Positions 13,714 to 22,041 of a stretch of DNA of 23,553 bases are shown here, piece by piece. The DNA comes from Campylobacteraceae bacterium (GTDB lineage Bacteria; Campylobacterota; Campylobacteria; Campylobacterales; Sulfurovaceae). The notes under the pieces were generated by a model. That model had not been told where the DNA came from. It saw nothing but the letters and a program-made list of their open reading frames with translations, and made no database searches. The position numbers were made by a program, and so were the translations under genes. The number at the start of each line of letters is the position of its first letter. The first letter of the stretch is position 1. Location of the stretch: contig JALWMN010000063.1 of assembly GCA_027083895.1 (NCBI GenBank), forward strand, positions 1 through 23,553, written 5' to 3'.

Positions 13714-14904
13714 ATGGGTAATGAAGAGAACCTTACGGTTGCTGTAAAAGTTGCTTCTAAAATAGATCAGAGTGTAGATACATTTTCGCAACAGATATTA
13801 GTTTCTATCTATAAATATTTTCCAATTTTAGCTAATAATATTTATGGTGTTACCTATGCACAGATAGTTGTAGCACTACTTCTTTTTCTCTTTATCCTAT
13901 TTTTGCGACCAATCTTTGTTAAAATTATCATAAGTATAGCATTAAAATTGGCATCTAAAACAAAAACAGAGTATGATGATAGAGTTGTAAGAGCTTTAAA
14001 AAGGCCACTGATGTTCTCTTTTTTCATACTTGGGCTCTATATATTTACTTCGATACTCTATTTGCAAAATAGATATTTAGGTCTGATTTTAGACTCATTG
14101 ATTATTATAAATATCTTTTGGATCTTTAGTGCAATGGTGAATGCTCTGCAGGGAGTTGTTTTAAGAGCAGTAATGAGTGTTGATAGGGAACTCTCTGAGA
14201 GTTTAACCAATTTTGCTCTAAGGGTGATTTATATTATTATTTGGGCTATTGCACTCTCATCAGTATTGAGCCTATGGGGGATTAATGTAACTGCATTGAT
14301 AGCATCGCTTGGTCTTGGTGGCTTAGCCTTTGCATTAGCAGCAAAAGATACTGCAGCAAATCTCTTTGGATCTATTGCAATTTTATTAGATAAGAGTATT
14401 AAGATTGGAGATTGGATTAAGGTAGATGGAGTAGAAGGGATAGTAGAGGATATTGGTATGAGAACAACAAAGATTCGAACCTTCTATAAATCGTTAGTAG
14501 TTGTGCCAAACCAGATTATTGCCAATAGTCATATAGAGAATTTTTCTAGACGGAGTGTACGAAGAGTTATGCTACGTTTAGGATTAACGTACGATACAAG
14601 TAGCGAACAAATAGAGGTAATAATTCAAGAGATAAAAGATCTATTACGATCTCATAGTGGAATTGCACAAGATGAGACCCTCTTTGTAAATTTTGAGAAT
14701 TTTGGTGACAGTGCAAAAGAGATACTTGTTTACGCTTTTACAAATACAGCTGTATGGGAGGAGTATTTAGCTATACGTGAGGATCTTCACTATAAGATAG
14801 AAGAGATTGTAGCAAAGCATGGTTCATCGTTTGCATTTCCGTCGCAATCACTCTATATTGAATCAGCTCCATGGATCGATACAGTCGATACAAAGCAAAA
14901 TTAA
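13714..14904 (+). CDS. MscS-family mechanosensitive ion channel
   Basis: Inner-membrane channel of 396 residues that opens on membrane tension to release solutes. ATG 13714 follows AAAGG by six bases. An N-terminal extension with several helices (about residues 45-65, 90-115 and 125-145) precedes the MscS core. The pore helix TM3 is recognisable in LIASLGLGGLAFALAAKDT and the following FGSIAILLDKSIKIGDWI. The beta domain then shows VEGIVEDIGMRTTKIRTF and VVVPNQIIANSHIENFSRR, standard MscS signatures. The C-terminal alpha/beta domain ends in SLYIESAPWI. It appears to be transcribed from the long intergenic region and is followed by gspF-like after about 30 bases. Confidence 0.92.
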   Translation: MGNEENLTVAVKVASKIDQSVDTFSQQILVSIYKYFPILANNIYGVTYAQIVVALLLFLFILFLRPIFVKIIISIALKLASKTKTEYDDRVVRALKRPLMFSFFILGLYIFTSILYLQNRYLGLILDSLIIINIFWIFSAMVNALQGVVLRAVMSVDRELSESLTNFALRVIYIIIWAIALSSVLSLWGINVTALIASLGLGGLAFALAAKDTAANLFGSIAILLDKSIKIGDWIKVDGVEGIVEDIGMRTTKIRTFYKSLVVVPNQIIANSHIENFSRRSVRRVMLRLGLTYDTSSEQIEVIIQEIKDLLRSHSGIAQDETLFVNFENFGDSAKEILVYAFTNTAVWEEYLAIREDLHYKIEEIVAKHGSSFAFPSQSLYIESAPWIDTVDTKQN

Positions 14905-14933
14905 CATATAATTTATAAAAAAATAGGCTTGGT

Positions 14934-16154
14934 ATGCAGTATAGATATAAGGGTTTGAACGCAGAGGGTAAAAGGGTAAAGGGTGTTATAGTTGCTGGTA
15001 GTTTTAATGAAGCAAAGCAGATACTCAAGAGTCAAGGGATCTTCTATCAAACATTAGAAGAGAGTGGCGGCACTGTTCTTCTTGCAAATCTAAAGAAACG
15101 GCCAATGAATGGTGCTTTAATGAGTGCTTTCTCAAAAGAGCTTGCAAGCTATATAGACTCTGGAATGACAATAGTAACTGCACTCAAACTTATGTATAAC
15201 CAGCACAAAAATGAGAAGAAGTATGCCTCATTTATCGAAGAGGTTAAGAAGCAAGTAGAGGAGGGAAAATCGCTCTATGTTGCTTTAAATTCTCAAAGTG
15301 TTTATGAGTTACCTGACTTCTTTTTGCAAAGTATTAATGTCTCTGGACAGAGTGGAAAGATGGGTGAGGTTCTTGCAACGATGGGGGAGTTTTTTAGTTC
15401 ACAAGGTGAGGTGAAGAAGCAAGCAACCAATGCAATGATCTATCCATCATTCATCTTTTTAGTAGCAATAGGGATGACAGCATTTTTAATTACCTTTGTA
15501 GTACCAAAGATTACGCAGATTTTTGCTGATACAGGGCAGAAGTTACCTGCGATAACAAAGTTTATTTTAGGGATGAGCGACTTCTTTACAAACTATTGGC
15601 TCCATGTGCTTATTGTACTTATTGTAATTGTAGCACTCTTTCAACTCTTTTATAGTAAAGTTGGATCGTTTCGCAAGATGATCGATGCACTACTTTTGAG
15701 AATACCGATTATTGGGAATATCATTCAAAACTATGAGCTAGGACGGTTTAGTTATATTCTTTCGCTTATGTTAGATTCTGGTGTCTCTTATGCACAAGCA
15801 GTGCAACTTGCTGCAACTACCTTTAATAATAGTGCTTTAAGAGACCTCTTTGATAGAGCTTCTGCGAAGGTTGTAGAGGGGAATAAACTCTCTGTAGCAC
15901 TTTTTCGAACCAAAGGGGTAAAGCCAAAGCGAAACTTTATGCAGTCACTAGCACTTGGAGAAGAGAGTAGTAGTGTTTCTTCTATTTTAAAGAGTATTGC
16001 TAGACTCTATAATGAGGAGAATAGAGATAAGATAAAGGTTCTTTTGAGTCTAATGGAACCATTTATGATGCTTTTTATTGGAGGAATTGTAGGAACAATT
16101 GTTTTGGCGATGCTTTTACCGATATTTAGTATGAGTTTAGGGGCACAACATTAA
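14934..16154 (+). CDS. Type II secretion / type IV pilus inner membrane protein (GspF/PilC family)
   Basis: Polytopic platform protein of 406 residues. The N-terminus MQYRYKGLNAEGKRVKG is typical of GspF/PilC. Two T2SSF domains are present: one about 60-185 (ELASYIDSGMTIVTALKLM, VSGQSGKMGEVLATMGEFF) and one about 260-385 (FSYILSLMLDSGVSYAQAV, ALGEESSSVSSILKSIARL). Membrane segments lie at about 175-195, 220-242 and 380-400. Nearby genes do not include an assembly ATPase or secretin, so it probably works with machinery encoded elsewhere. It overlaps the RDD gene by one base (TAATG), and the cluster through mobA looks like one transcription unit of unrelated functions. Confidence 0.92.
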   Translation: MQYRYKGLNAEGKRVKGVIVAGSFNEAKQILKSQGIFYQTLEESGGTVLLANLKKRPMNGALMSAFSKELASYIDSGMTIVTALKLMYNQHKNEKKYASFIEEVKKQVEEGKSLYVALNSQSVYELPDFFLQSINVSGQSGKMGEVLATMGEFFSSQGEVKKQATNAMIYPSFIFLVAIGMTAFLITFVVPKITQIFADTGQKLPAITKFILGMSDFFTNYWLHVLIVLIVIVALFQLFYSKVGSFRKMIDALLLRIPIIGNIIQNYELGRFSYILSLMLDSGVSYAQAVQLAATTFNNSALRDLFDRASAKVVEGNKLSVALFRTKGVKPKRNFMQSLALGEESSSVSSILKSIARLYNEENRDKIKVLLSLMEPFMMLFIGGIVGTIVLAMLLPIFSMSLGAQH

Positions 16155-16645
16155 TGGCAAAGCAGCGATTTCGAGATACAAAAAAGGGTAAGATCACAGT
16201 AACTAAAGAGAAGAAAAGATCTCAGGGGACTTTTAATTTTGCAAAACGAAGAGATATCTTAAAGGCTTTTGTGGTTGATAGCTTTATGCTTTTAATGCCA
16301 ATACTTTATATAGTTATCTATTTTCTATTTAGTGGCAGAGAGGGTTTTGCACAACATCGACTCTTGGGGTGGCTCTATATATTGATACCTCTTATAGTTG
16401 TAGAGACTCTTTTTTTAGTAAAGAGTGGGCAGACTCCAGGTATGAAGGCGTATGGTATAAAGTTGATCTTTCTACCAACTTCACAAAAGCCCCCTTTGAG
16501 TACGATTATTTTGCGTCAGATATTGTCAAAATTTACATTCCTCCTCTTTGGTTGGATAGTACTTTTTTTTCGAAAAGATGGACGTAATTTACACGATTTA
16601 ATTGTTGGTACTGCATTTGTTAATGAAGATAGTAATAGCGAATGA
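16154..16645 (+). CDS. RDD family membrane protein
   Basis: 163 residues. A basic cytoplasmic N-terminus of about 35 residues precedes the RDD domain, which has the namesake region AFVVDSFMLLMPILYIVIYF, a second helix LGWLYILIPLIVVETLFLV, the conserved SGQTPGMKAYGIKL, and a C-terminal helix followed by FFRKDGRNLHDLIVGTAFV. RDD proteins are small membrane proteins of mostly unclear function, sometimes linked to transport or stress. It starts within the stop codon of the GspF-like gene and its end overlaps the MFS gene. Confidence 0.88.
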   Translation: MAKQRFRDTKKGKITVTKEKKRSQGTFNFAKRRDILKAFVVDSFMLLMPILYIVIYFLFSGREGFAQHRLLGWLYILIPLIVVETLFLVKSGQTPGMKAYGIKLIFLPTSQKPPLSTIILRQILSKFTFLLFGWIVLFFRKDGRNLHDLIVGTAFVNEDSNSE

Positions 16646-17771
16646 AAGGAAGAGAGTTAGTGTTACTCTCTCGCTTTTTTACTTTTTCTACTTTGCCATG
16701 GTTGGGGTCTATGTTATATTTATGCCAAAAGTGCTTAAGGATATTGGCTACAATGCAGTAGAGATTGGTGCAATCTATACAAGTGCCCCACTTATGCGTT
16801 TTTTACTTCCATTTATCTTTAAACATTGGATAAAGCTTAGTAGTAGAGTTTTTTATGCTTCTCTTATTGCAACTTTTGTAATTACGGCACTCTTTTTTCT
16901 TACAATTAAGAGTTTTTGGCTCTTTTTACTTATTAATTTTGCATTTGGTGGTGCAATGGGTGCAGTGCTTCCTTTTGTAGAGACGATTGCTCTAGAGAGA
17001 ATAGGGAAAGAGCGATATGGTAAGGTTCGTCTTTGGGGTTCTCTTGGCTTTAGTGTGGTTGCTTTTGTTTTGGGGAATATTCTTAGCAGCTATCTTGTAG
17101 CATTAAGCTTTTTGGTTGCAATGGCCCTTTTAACAGTGCTGTTTGGTTTGGCACTTGTGGAGTTTGATAATAAAGCGATAGATAAAGAGGAGCAGATTGA
17201 GAGTGATAGTAGCTTTTCATTGGTAAGATATTGGGCATTTTGGGGGAGCGTTTTTCTTTTCCAGTTGAGTTTTGGAGGTTTTTATAACTTCTTTACAATC
17301 TATGAGACAAGTCATGGAGTGGCGTTAGATATCGTTAGTTATCTATGGATCTTTGGGGTGGCTTGCGAGATTGTTATGCTCATTTTTCAAGGTCCACTTT
17401 TAAAACATTTTGATCTATTGACACTTCTTTTAGTCACGACTTTAAGTGGAGTCTTTCGCTGGATTATTGTGGCACTCTATCCAAAAAACTTACCCCTTCT
17501 TTTACTTGCACAAGCAAGCCATGCTCTTAGTTTTGCACTCTACTATACCGCTGCAATTGCTTATGTCTATACGCTCTATACACAAAAAAAGTTAGCACAG
17601 CAGTTTTTTTTAGGGATAAGCTTTGGTTTAGGAGGTGCACTTGGTGCTATAGTTTCTGGACTTATCTATAGATTAAGCCCAAGTGCTCTTTTTATCTTTG
17701 AAGCTTTTGTAGCATTTATCGCTGCACTTTTACTTGTAGTTCACAAGAGAAGAAAAAGCCATGTTGCATAA
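16623..17771 (+). CDS. MFS transporter (MFS_1-like / HcaT-type)
   Basis: Twelve-helix inner-membrane transporter of about 382 residues from ATG 16623. The start is uncertain: no clear ribosome site precedes it, and translation is probably coupled to the RDD gene, which it overlaps by 23 bases; TTG codons at 16602 and 16614 are alternatives. The first helix (LSLFYFFYFAMVGVYVIFMP), the loop after TM4 with ERIGKERYGKVRLWGSLGFS, and a second half starting at YWAFWGSVFLFQLSFGGFYNFF match the MFS_1-like family that includes the E. coli HcaT-type transporters. The substrate cannot be assigned. mobA begins eleven bases before its stop. Confidence 0.85.
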   Translation: MKIVIANERKRVSVTLSLFYFFYFAMVGVYVIFMPKVLKDIGYNAVEIGAIYTSAPLMRFLLPFIFKHWIKLSSRVFYASLIATFVITALFFLTIKSFWLFLLINFAFGGAMGAVLPFVETIALERIGKERYGKVRLWGSLGFSVVAFVLGNILSSYLVALSFLVAMALLTVLFGLALVEFDNKAIDKEEQIESDSSFSLVRYWAFWGSVFLFQLSFGGFYNFFTIYETSHGVALDIVSYLWIFGVACEIVMLIFQGPLLKHFDLLTLLLVTTLSGVFRWIIVALYPKNLPLLLLAQASHALSFALYYTAAIAYVYTLYTQKKLAQQFFLGISFGLGGALGAIVSGLIYRLSPSALFIFEAFVAFIAALLLVVHKRRKSHVA

Positions 17772-18333
17772 TGCAGTAATTTTAGCTGGTGGTAAGAGTA
17801 GCCGTATGGGAGAAGATAAGGCTTTACTTCCTTTTGGTGCTTACTCTACGATGGCTGAATTTCAATACAATAAGCTGCAAAAGATATTTCCAAATGTCTA
17901 TATAAGTGCTAAAGAGAATAAGTTTGATTTTGATGCTAAGGTTATTTTGGATAGATATAAAGAGAGTTCACCAATGGTAGCTATTGCATCGATATTAGAA
18001 GAGCTACAAGAGGACTTTTTTCTTCTTTCAGTTGATATGCCACTATTATCAATTGAGGCGATAGAGAAGTTAGTAGAAGCATATAATCGGGAGAATTTTT
18101 ATGAAGTTTATCTACTTAAGAGTCCAAATGGATTAGAACCTACAGCAGCTATTTATACTACAAAAATAGCAGCAACAATAGAAGAGTTTTTAAAAAGGAA
18201 GAGTTATAAATTGATGAACTTTCTTAATACAAGTAAAATTAAGATTGTTGAATGGGAGTCTGAAAAAGACTTTGTAAATTTAAACTATAAAGAAGAGTAT
18301 ATTTATATAAAAGAACTTATTAATGTTAAATAA
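17761..18333 (+). CDS. mobA: Molybdenum cofactor guanylyltransferase
   Basis: Cytoplasmic enzyme that transfers GMP from GTP to molybdopterin, forming the guanine dinucleotide form of Moco. 190 residues, typical. The nucleotidyltransferase signature is VILAGGKSSRMGEDKALLPF (6-25), and the metal-binding Asp92 is in LLSVDMPLL. ESSPMVAIASILEEL and NGLEPTAAIYTT agree with MobA. The start ATG 17761 overlaps the MFS gene by eleven bases. SoxC in this window carries Mo, but sulfite-oxidase-type enzymes normally use the non-nucleotide cofactor, so MobA more likely serves other molybdoenzymes such as nitrate reductase or formate dehydrogenase; this is inference. Confidence 0.92.
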   Translation: MLHNAVILAGGKSSRMGEDKALLPFGAYSTMAEFQYNKLQKIFPNVYISAKENKFDFDAKVILDRYKESSPMVAIASILEELQEDFFLLSVDMPLLSIEAIEKLVEAYNRENFYEVYLLKSPNGLEPTAAIYTTKIAATIEEFLKRKSYKLMNFLNTSKIKIVEWESEKDFVNLNYKEEYIYIKELINVK

Positions 18334-18345
18334 GTGTTATTTTTT
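18328..18345 (+). terminator. Weak terminator at the end of mobA
   Basis: AAATAA (18328-18333, including the TAA stop), loop GTG and TTATTT (18337-18342) make a 6-bp stem continuing into a T-run to 18345. The arms are all A-T, so strength is doubtful. Confidence 0.4.
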
Positions 18346-18381
18346 ATAAATATTTCCATATAATGGTTACTTTTAAAGGTT

Positions 18382-18387
18382 TATAAT
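18382..18387 (+). promoter_or_regulatory. Candidate -10 of the CAP-lipoprotein gene
   Basis: TATAAT, a perfect consensus, 50 bases before the start codon. No good -35 is seen, which is common for Campylobacterota sigma-70 promoters. The expected start is near 18394, so the transcript would open almost directly with the dyad at 18396-18427. Confidence 0.5.
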
Positions 18388-18395
18388 ATGTTTCA

Positions 18396-18427
18396 TTTGT
18401 TATCATTTCACGCCAAGAGATAACAAA
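18396..18427. promoter_or_regulatory. 9-bp inverted repeat just upstream of the CAP-lipoprotein ribosome site
   Basis: TTTGTTATC (18396-18404) and GATAACAAA (18419-18427) are perfectly complementary with a 14-base spacer. The right arm touches the ribosome site AAAAGGA. It may be an operator for a repressor or a 5' hairpin controlling translation; which one cannot be decided from sequence. Confidence 0.5.
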
Positions 18428-18437
18428 AGGACATATT

Positions 18438-19232
18438 ATGATTAACTTAAAACAGATTTTTGTACTTTTGATTGGTTCACTTTTGATAATATCTGGATGT
18501 GGTAAGCATAGAGTAAAACCAAAAAAAAATTATAATGGAGCACGTTTGCATCAGCAAAATACTTTAACATCAAGACCATACTACACAAGACCTACTTTTC
18601 AACAAGCTGGTCAATATGGAGGTTTTAGAGGAGGGAGTAGAGGACATGTGCCCATTGCACGAGATTTAGAGAGTTTAGATCAAATCAGTGCAAATACTCA
18701 GCCACACTATGTATATTCGTATCCAGCAACAACAAAGCAGAACTCTAATCTTGTTTCTTCTATCAAATATAGAGTCTTAAATTATATCAATAGCATTCGA
18801 GCAAGAGGGGCTAAATGTGCTCCTCCAGCACCGCCATTAGGATGGAGTGATAAGTTAGAGCAAGCTGCTTTATCGCATGCAATAGATATGAGAAATAATA
18901 ATTTTCTTTCACACTTAGGTTCAGGTACAGAGTATGATGTTGCTCGTAAAGCCCCAGGTGTAGGAAGTAATTTCTATGAGAGGATTTTATATTTTGGGTA
19001 CCCAATACAACCAAATGAGTTAGCAGGAGAAATTCTTTCGTATACAAAATATAGAATTGTTGGAAGTAAAGATCCTGAAAAAGGGTTTAAACATGCAGTG
19101 GATAATTTTCTAAGAAGCCCAAAGCATTGTCGTATTTTAATGAATCCTCGATTTCATGATACAGGAATAGCAGCCTATCGAGATAATGAGAAGATCTATT
19201 GGGTGATAGAGTTTGCAGAGGTAAGTTACTAA
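18438..19232 (+). CDS. CAP/SCP-domain lipoprotein
   Basis: 264 residues. A lipoprotein signal ends in the lipobox LIISGC (Cys21), so the protein is anchored to the outer or inner membrane facing the periplasm. Residues 25-110 are a low-complexity linker rich in Gly, Arg, Gln, Tyr and Pro. The CAP domain (cysteine-rich secretory protein/PR-1 superfamily) occupies about 115-264: YINSIRARGAKC, WSDKLEQAALSHAIDMRNNNFLSH with the conserved His pair, LAGEILSY, and SPKHCRILMNPRFHDTGIA. Bacterial CAP proteins have largely unknown roles. Two cysteines (CAPP and KHC) might form a disulfide. Its last four bases overlap the convergent minus-strand gene. Confidence 0.88.
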   Translation: MINLKQIFVLLIGSLLIISGCGKHRVKPKKNYNGARLHQQNTLTSRPYYTRPTFQQAGQYGGFRGGSRGHVPIARDLESLDQISANTQPHYVYSYPATTKQNSNLVSSIKYRVLNYINSIRARGAKCAPPAPPLGWSDKLEQAALSHAIDMRNNNFLSHLGSGTEYDVARKAPGVGSNFYERILYFGYPIQPNELAGEILSYTKYRIVGSKDPEKGFKHAVDNFLRSPKHCRILMNPRFHDTGIAAYRDNEKIYWVIEFAEVSY

Positions 19233-20284
19233 AAGTGAGAGAGTTTACTAAATTTAATGGCTTTTTTAGCAAATGGGAGAAGATTTTTTCTCCCTTTTTG
19301 GTATATAGAGAAGGTGGTGTTAGGGAGTATGATATCAACTATGGTAGAGTCGATAAATGGGAGATAAGCTACTAAAGTTCTATAGCCATGAGTTTTGATC
19401 TTCACTACTTTATTAATCTCGATTCCCTGCTCTTGGAGACTCTCGATTTTTCCATAGATATTATTGCTTCCAGTAGTCATCTCTATAACAATGGTGCTAT
19501 TTTTATCGCTATATAGAGCACTTTCAAGGCCATAACTTGCATCTATATCTTCACACTTGGCACTTTTTATTAAGACCCATCTATCTACCTTTTTATAAAG
19601 CCAATCGTTTATAGTTTTACTTTTAGAGAATGCTTCGCCGCAACAGGGGGATTGAAAACACTTTTCTATCTCTTTTTGTAACTGGCTTAATTGTGATTGA
19701 TTTAACTCTTTTTCTATAGAGAAGAGGGAGTGATTGAGTTTACTGTTATTATATTCTAAAAACTGGAGAGTCTCTTTTTTTAGGAGAATATAGCCATTAC
19801 CAACATAAAAGATATGTGCATCTTTCTGTTTTTCGTTAGGGAGGAGTTTTTTTAGAGCATCAATCATTTTGTTGATTGCATCAACAAGGCGTTCTTCTTT
19901 ACTTACAATTAACTCTTCTTTGATGCCACTCTCCTCAACAAGCCACTTTTCAGCTGCAAAGCCATTGTAGGTAATGTTTGATTCTCTTTTTAGAATATTA
20001 TAGTTTATATCAAACTCTTTACTATCTTTACTTATTGGTGTAGATATATTATCATCGATTTGGTAGATTGTTTCAATATTGCCATTAAAGAGACTTAAAT
20101 ATTTACCTTTTGGAGTAATAAGGAGTTTTTCAAAAGTTTTATTATCCTCTTTGAAGATAAAGAGAGTATGATTAGCATCTTTATAGTTGAACTCTTGGAT
20201 AAAGTTACTATCTAGTTTATAAATGAGTGTAAAGTCTGAAAATAGCAGTATTGGTAAAAAGATAAATAGTATATATCGTCGCAC
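19229..20284 (-). CDS. Secreted protein of unknown function with a Cys-rich motif
   Basis: 351 residues that I do not recognise. It starts at GTG (base 20284), preceded by a purine-rich AAAGAGTGAAGA. A signal peptide (MRRYILFIFLPILLF) points to the periplasm. The N-terminal half (about 20-125) is beta-rich with repeated short strands and could be a DUF4412-like or outer-membrane-associated beta domain. A helical segment at about 130-150 follows, then a charged region with Cys209, Cys214 and Cys215 (KCFQSPCCGEAF) and Cys244. The cysteine spacing suggests disulfides or a metal site, without matching a known motif. It converges on the CAP-lipoprotein gene, with a four-base overlap of the 3' ends. 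Confidence 0.65.
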   Translation of the reverse strand: MRRYILFIFLPILLFSDFTLIYKLDSNFIQEFNYKDANHTLFIFKEDNKTFEKLLITPKGKYLSLFNGNIETIYQIDDNISTPISKDSKEFDINYNILKRESNITYNGFAAEKWLVEESGIKEELIVSKEERLVDAINKMIDALKKLLPNEKQKDAHIFYVGNGYILLKKETLQFLEYNNSKLNHSLFSIEKELNQSQLSQLQKEIEKCFQSPCCGEAFSKSKTINDWLYKKVDRWVLIKSAKCEDIDASYGLESALYSDKNSTIVIEMTTGSNNIYGKIESLQEQGIEINKVVKIKTHGYRTLVAYLPFIDSTIVDIILPNTTFSIYQKGRKNLLPFAKKAIKFSKLSHF

Positions 20285-20428
20285 TCTTCACTCTTTTGTT
20301 AGTAATTTTCAGTGTAGTTTAGCATTTTTAAGTGTCTAAAATATGTAAAAATAGAGACTTTTTATTGTAAAATTTTGTGTTTAAAGATTTAAGACGATTT
20401 CATGGAGTGGAGTGCAAGAGATAGAGTT

Positions 20429-20803
20429 TTAAAAAATATCTTTTCTATATTTCTCTTTGCTATATTTTTTTTGATTTTTGAGTTTTTGGAGACGATTAAG
20501 GTTACTTAGCTCTATCGATTTTAGCTCTTGAAACTGCTGTTCAGTCAAGGTTTGCTCTTGGATTGTCTTTTTATAGAGTTGCTTTAGATAGGTATCTACA
20601 GCCCTTAAGTACTCGCTATTGAGGTGGATCTTTTCGAGGTTATCAATATCCTCTTTAAGTTTAGAGAATCGTTTTTTGTAGCATTCGTAGCTGCTCTCTT
20701 GGCTTCGAAAGAGCTTAAAGAGGTTTTTTGTAGATTTTGAGAGAGCTCTAATGTACTTTTGACGTTTATACTTCTCTTGTTGCTTAGGGGAAAAGTTTTT
20801 CAT
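20429..20803 (-). CDS. Small basic coiled-coil protein
   Basis: 124 residues with no signal peptide and no membrane segment. It is rich in Lys, Gln, Glu and Leu throughout and is predicted to be almost all helix, with heptad-like stretches such as FSKLKEDIDNLEKIHLN and ELSNLNRLQKLKNQ; one Cys lies near residue 41. No known family is recognised. The start ATG at 20803 overlaps the stop of the L,D-transpeptidase gene by four bases, so the pair is translationally coupled. A partner role in cell-wall work is possible only by context. Confidence 0.6.
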   Translation of the reverse strand: MKNFSPKQQEKYKRQKYIRALSKSTKNLFKLFRSQESSYECYKKRFSKLKEDIDNLEKIHLNSEYLRAVDTYLKQLYKKTIQEQTLTEQQFQELKSIELSNLNRLQKLKNQKKYSKEKYRKDIF

Positions 20804-21378
20804 CGTTTTATGATAATTTTTGTTCCAGGTTGTACACTTCCCCAGAGCCAGTCGATATCTTTATTTGTAAGAGCAATGCACCCATCAGTCCAATCTTTAG
20901 AGAGTGTGTAGCTATCACCATGTCCATCAGCATTCCAGTGTGGTTGTCCATGTATTGTGATCATATCACCAGGATCTATACCAAGTTTTGCTGCTCTTGC
21001 TCTATCTTTAGCATTTGGGTAGGAGATAGTCATAGCTCTATACTTAATAGGATGGCGACGTTTATTTAAAATTGTATACTCTCCAACGGGTGTTTTTTTA
21101 TCTCCCCTTTTTACCTTATCGCCTTGGTAATCATTTGCACCTAAAGAGACAGGAAATGTTTTGATAAGCTCCCCATCTTTATAGATATACATTTTTCGTT
21201 CACTTTTATCTACAACTATTTTATCTGCAGCTCGTGCTGGATCGAAGATCGCATCTGGTTTATTTTCGTAATCTTCACTTGTGTAGCATCCACCAACGAC
21301 ACCATAGGGTACTTTAGGAGTACATGCAGTTATGATAAAAGCTACAAAGATGAAAAAAAGTAGATAAAAGAGCCGCAT
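20800..21378 (-). CDS. L,D-transpeptidase (YkuD) lipoprotein
   Basis: 192 residues. The lipobox IITAC gives lipidated Cys19. The YkuD catalytic domain spans about 52-192: KIVVDKSERKMYIYKDGELIKTFPVSLG, then KTPVGEYTI, then the active-site histidine in TIHGQPHW (143) and the nucleophile Cys167 in SKDWTDGCIALTN. These enzymes make 3-3 cross-links in peptidoglycan, attach lipoproteins, or trim cell-shape-determining peptides; which applies here is not visible. Additional Cys31 is near the N-terminus. The ribosome site GGAAGGGGAT precedes ATG 21378 on the minus strand. Followed by the coupled coiled-coil gene. Confidence 0.9.
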   Translation of the reverse strand: MRLFYLLFFIFVAFIITACTPKVPYGVVGGCYTSEDYENKPDAIFDPARAADKIVVDKSERKMYIYKDGELIKTFPVSLGANDYQGDKVKRGDKKTPVGEYTILNKRRHPIKYRAMTISYPNAKDRARAAKLGIDPGDMITIHGQPHWNADGHGDSYTLSKDWTDGCIALTNKDIDWLWGSVQPGTKIIIKR

Positions 21379-21459
21379 CTATCCCCTTCCTATCTAATAT
21401 TGAGTTATTATTTTAGCTAAAAGAGTTAAAAGTTGGATTGGATTTTGTGGTAACTATTA

Positions 21460-21475
21460 AAGGGCAAAAGCCCTT
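21460..21475 (-). terminator. Intrinsic terminator of tpx
   Basis: On the minus strand AAGGGC, loop TTTT and GCCCTT form a 6-bp stem followed by TTAATAG, eleven bases past the tpx stop codon. Confidence 0.6.
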
Positions 21476-21485
21476 GAGTATAAGA

Positions 21486-22007
21486 TTATGCGTTAGCAGC
21501 AGCTTTTGCAGCCTCAATAGCCTCTTCGTAGTTTGGCTCTTGAGTAATCTCTGGAACAACTTGCTTATAAGCTACTTTCCCATCTTTACCAATTACAAAG
21601 ATTACTCTAGCCAGTACGCCAGCAAGTGGTCCATCAGCTAAGAGAACACCATAAGCGTTACCGAAATCTTTATTTCTAAAATCCGAACAAACTTTGATAT
21701 TCTCAATACCTGCAGCACCACACCATCTTGCAGCAGCAAAAGGTAAGTCCATAGATACTGTAATTACCTCTACACCATCTAATTTTGCAGCCTCTTCATT
21801 AAATTTTCTAGTCTCAGCATCGCATACTGGAGTATCAAGAGATGGTACAGCAATTACTAACTGAACTTTACCTTCACCGCCAATTTTTTCATCTTGTAAC
21901 ATTGGATTACTATTAACTACTGTTACTTCTGGAGCTGTATCTCCTACATTAACTTCGTTACCTGCTAAATTACATACTGTATCATTTTTAAAAGTTACTG
22001 TTGCCAT
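21486..22007 (-). CDS. tpx: Thiol peroxidase (2-Cys peroxiredoxin, Tpx)
   Basis: 173 residues, typical length. Reduces hydrogen peroxide and lipid hydroperoxides with electrons from thioredoxin. The peroxidatic Cys62 lies in AVPSLDTPVCDAETRKFN and the resolving Cys96 in FAAARWCGAAG, the atypical 2-Cys arrangement of Tpx. TVSMDLPF and FRNKDFGNAYGVLL are family signatures. The C-terminal tail is Ala-rich. Codon use is richer in GC than in the flanking genes, as often seen in highly expressed genes. Its own promoter (candidate -10 at 22042-22047) and terminator indicate a monocistronic gene. The start ATG at 22007 is preceded by AAGGAT. Confidence 0.96.
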   Translation of the reverse strand: MATVTFKNDTVCNLAGNEVNVGDTAPEVTVVNSNPMLQDEKIGGEGKVQLVIAVPSLDTPVCDAETRKFNEEAAKLDGVEVITVSMDLPFAAARWCGAAGIENIKVCSDFRNKDFGNAYGVLLADGPLAGVLARVIFVIGKDGKVAYKQVVPEITQEPNYEEAIEAAKAAANA

Positions 22008-22041
22008 GTTTTATATCCTTCATTTTTGATTTTGTAGAGAT

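Noticed and set aside
20402..20509. Small plus-strand ORF (35 residues, Phe-rich) antisense to the coiled-coil gene
   Set aside because: No ribosome site, and the Phe/Ile-rich product is what the complement of Lys/Glu-rich codons gives; it is probably a shadow.
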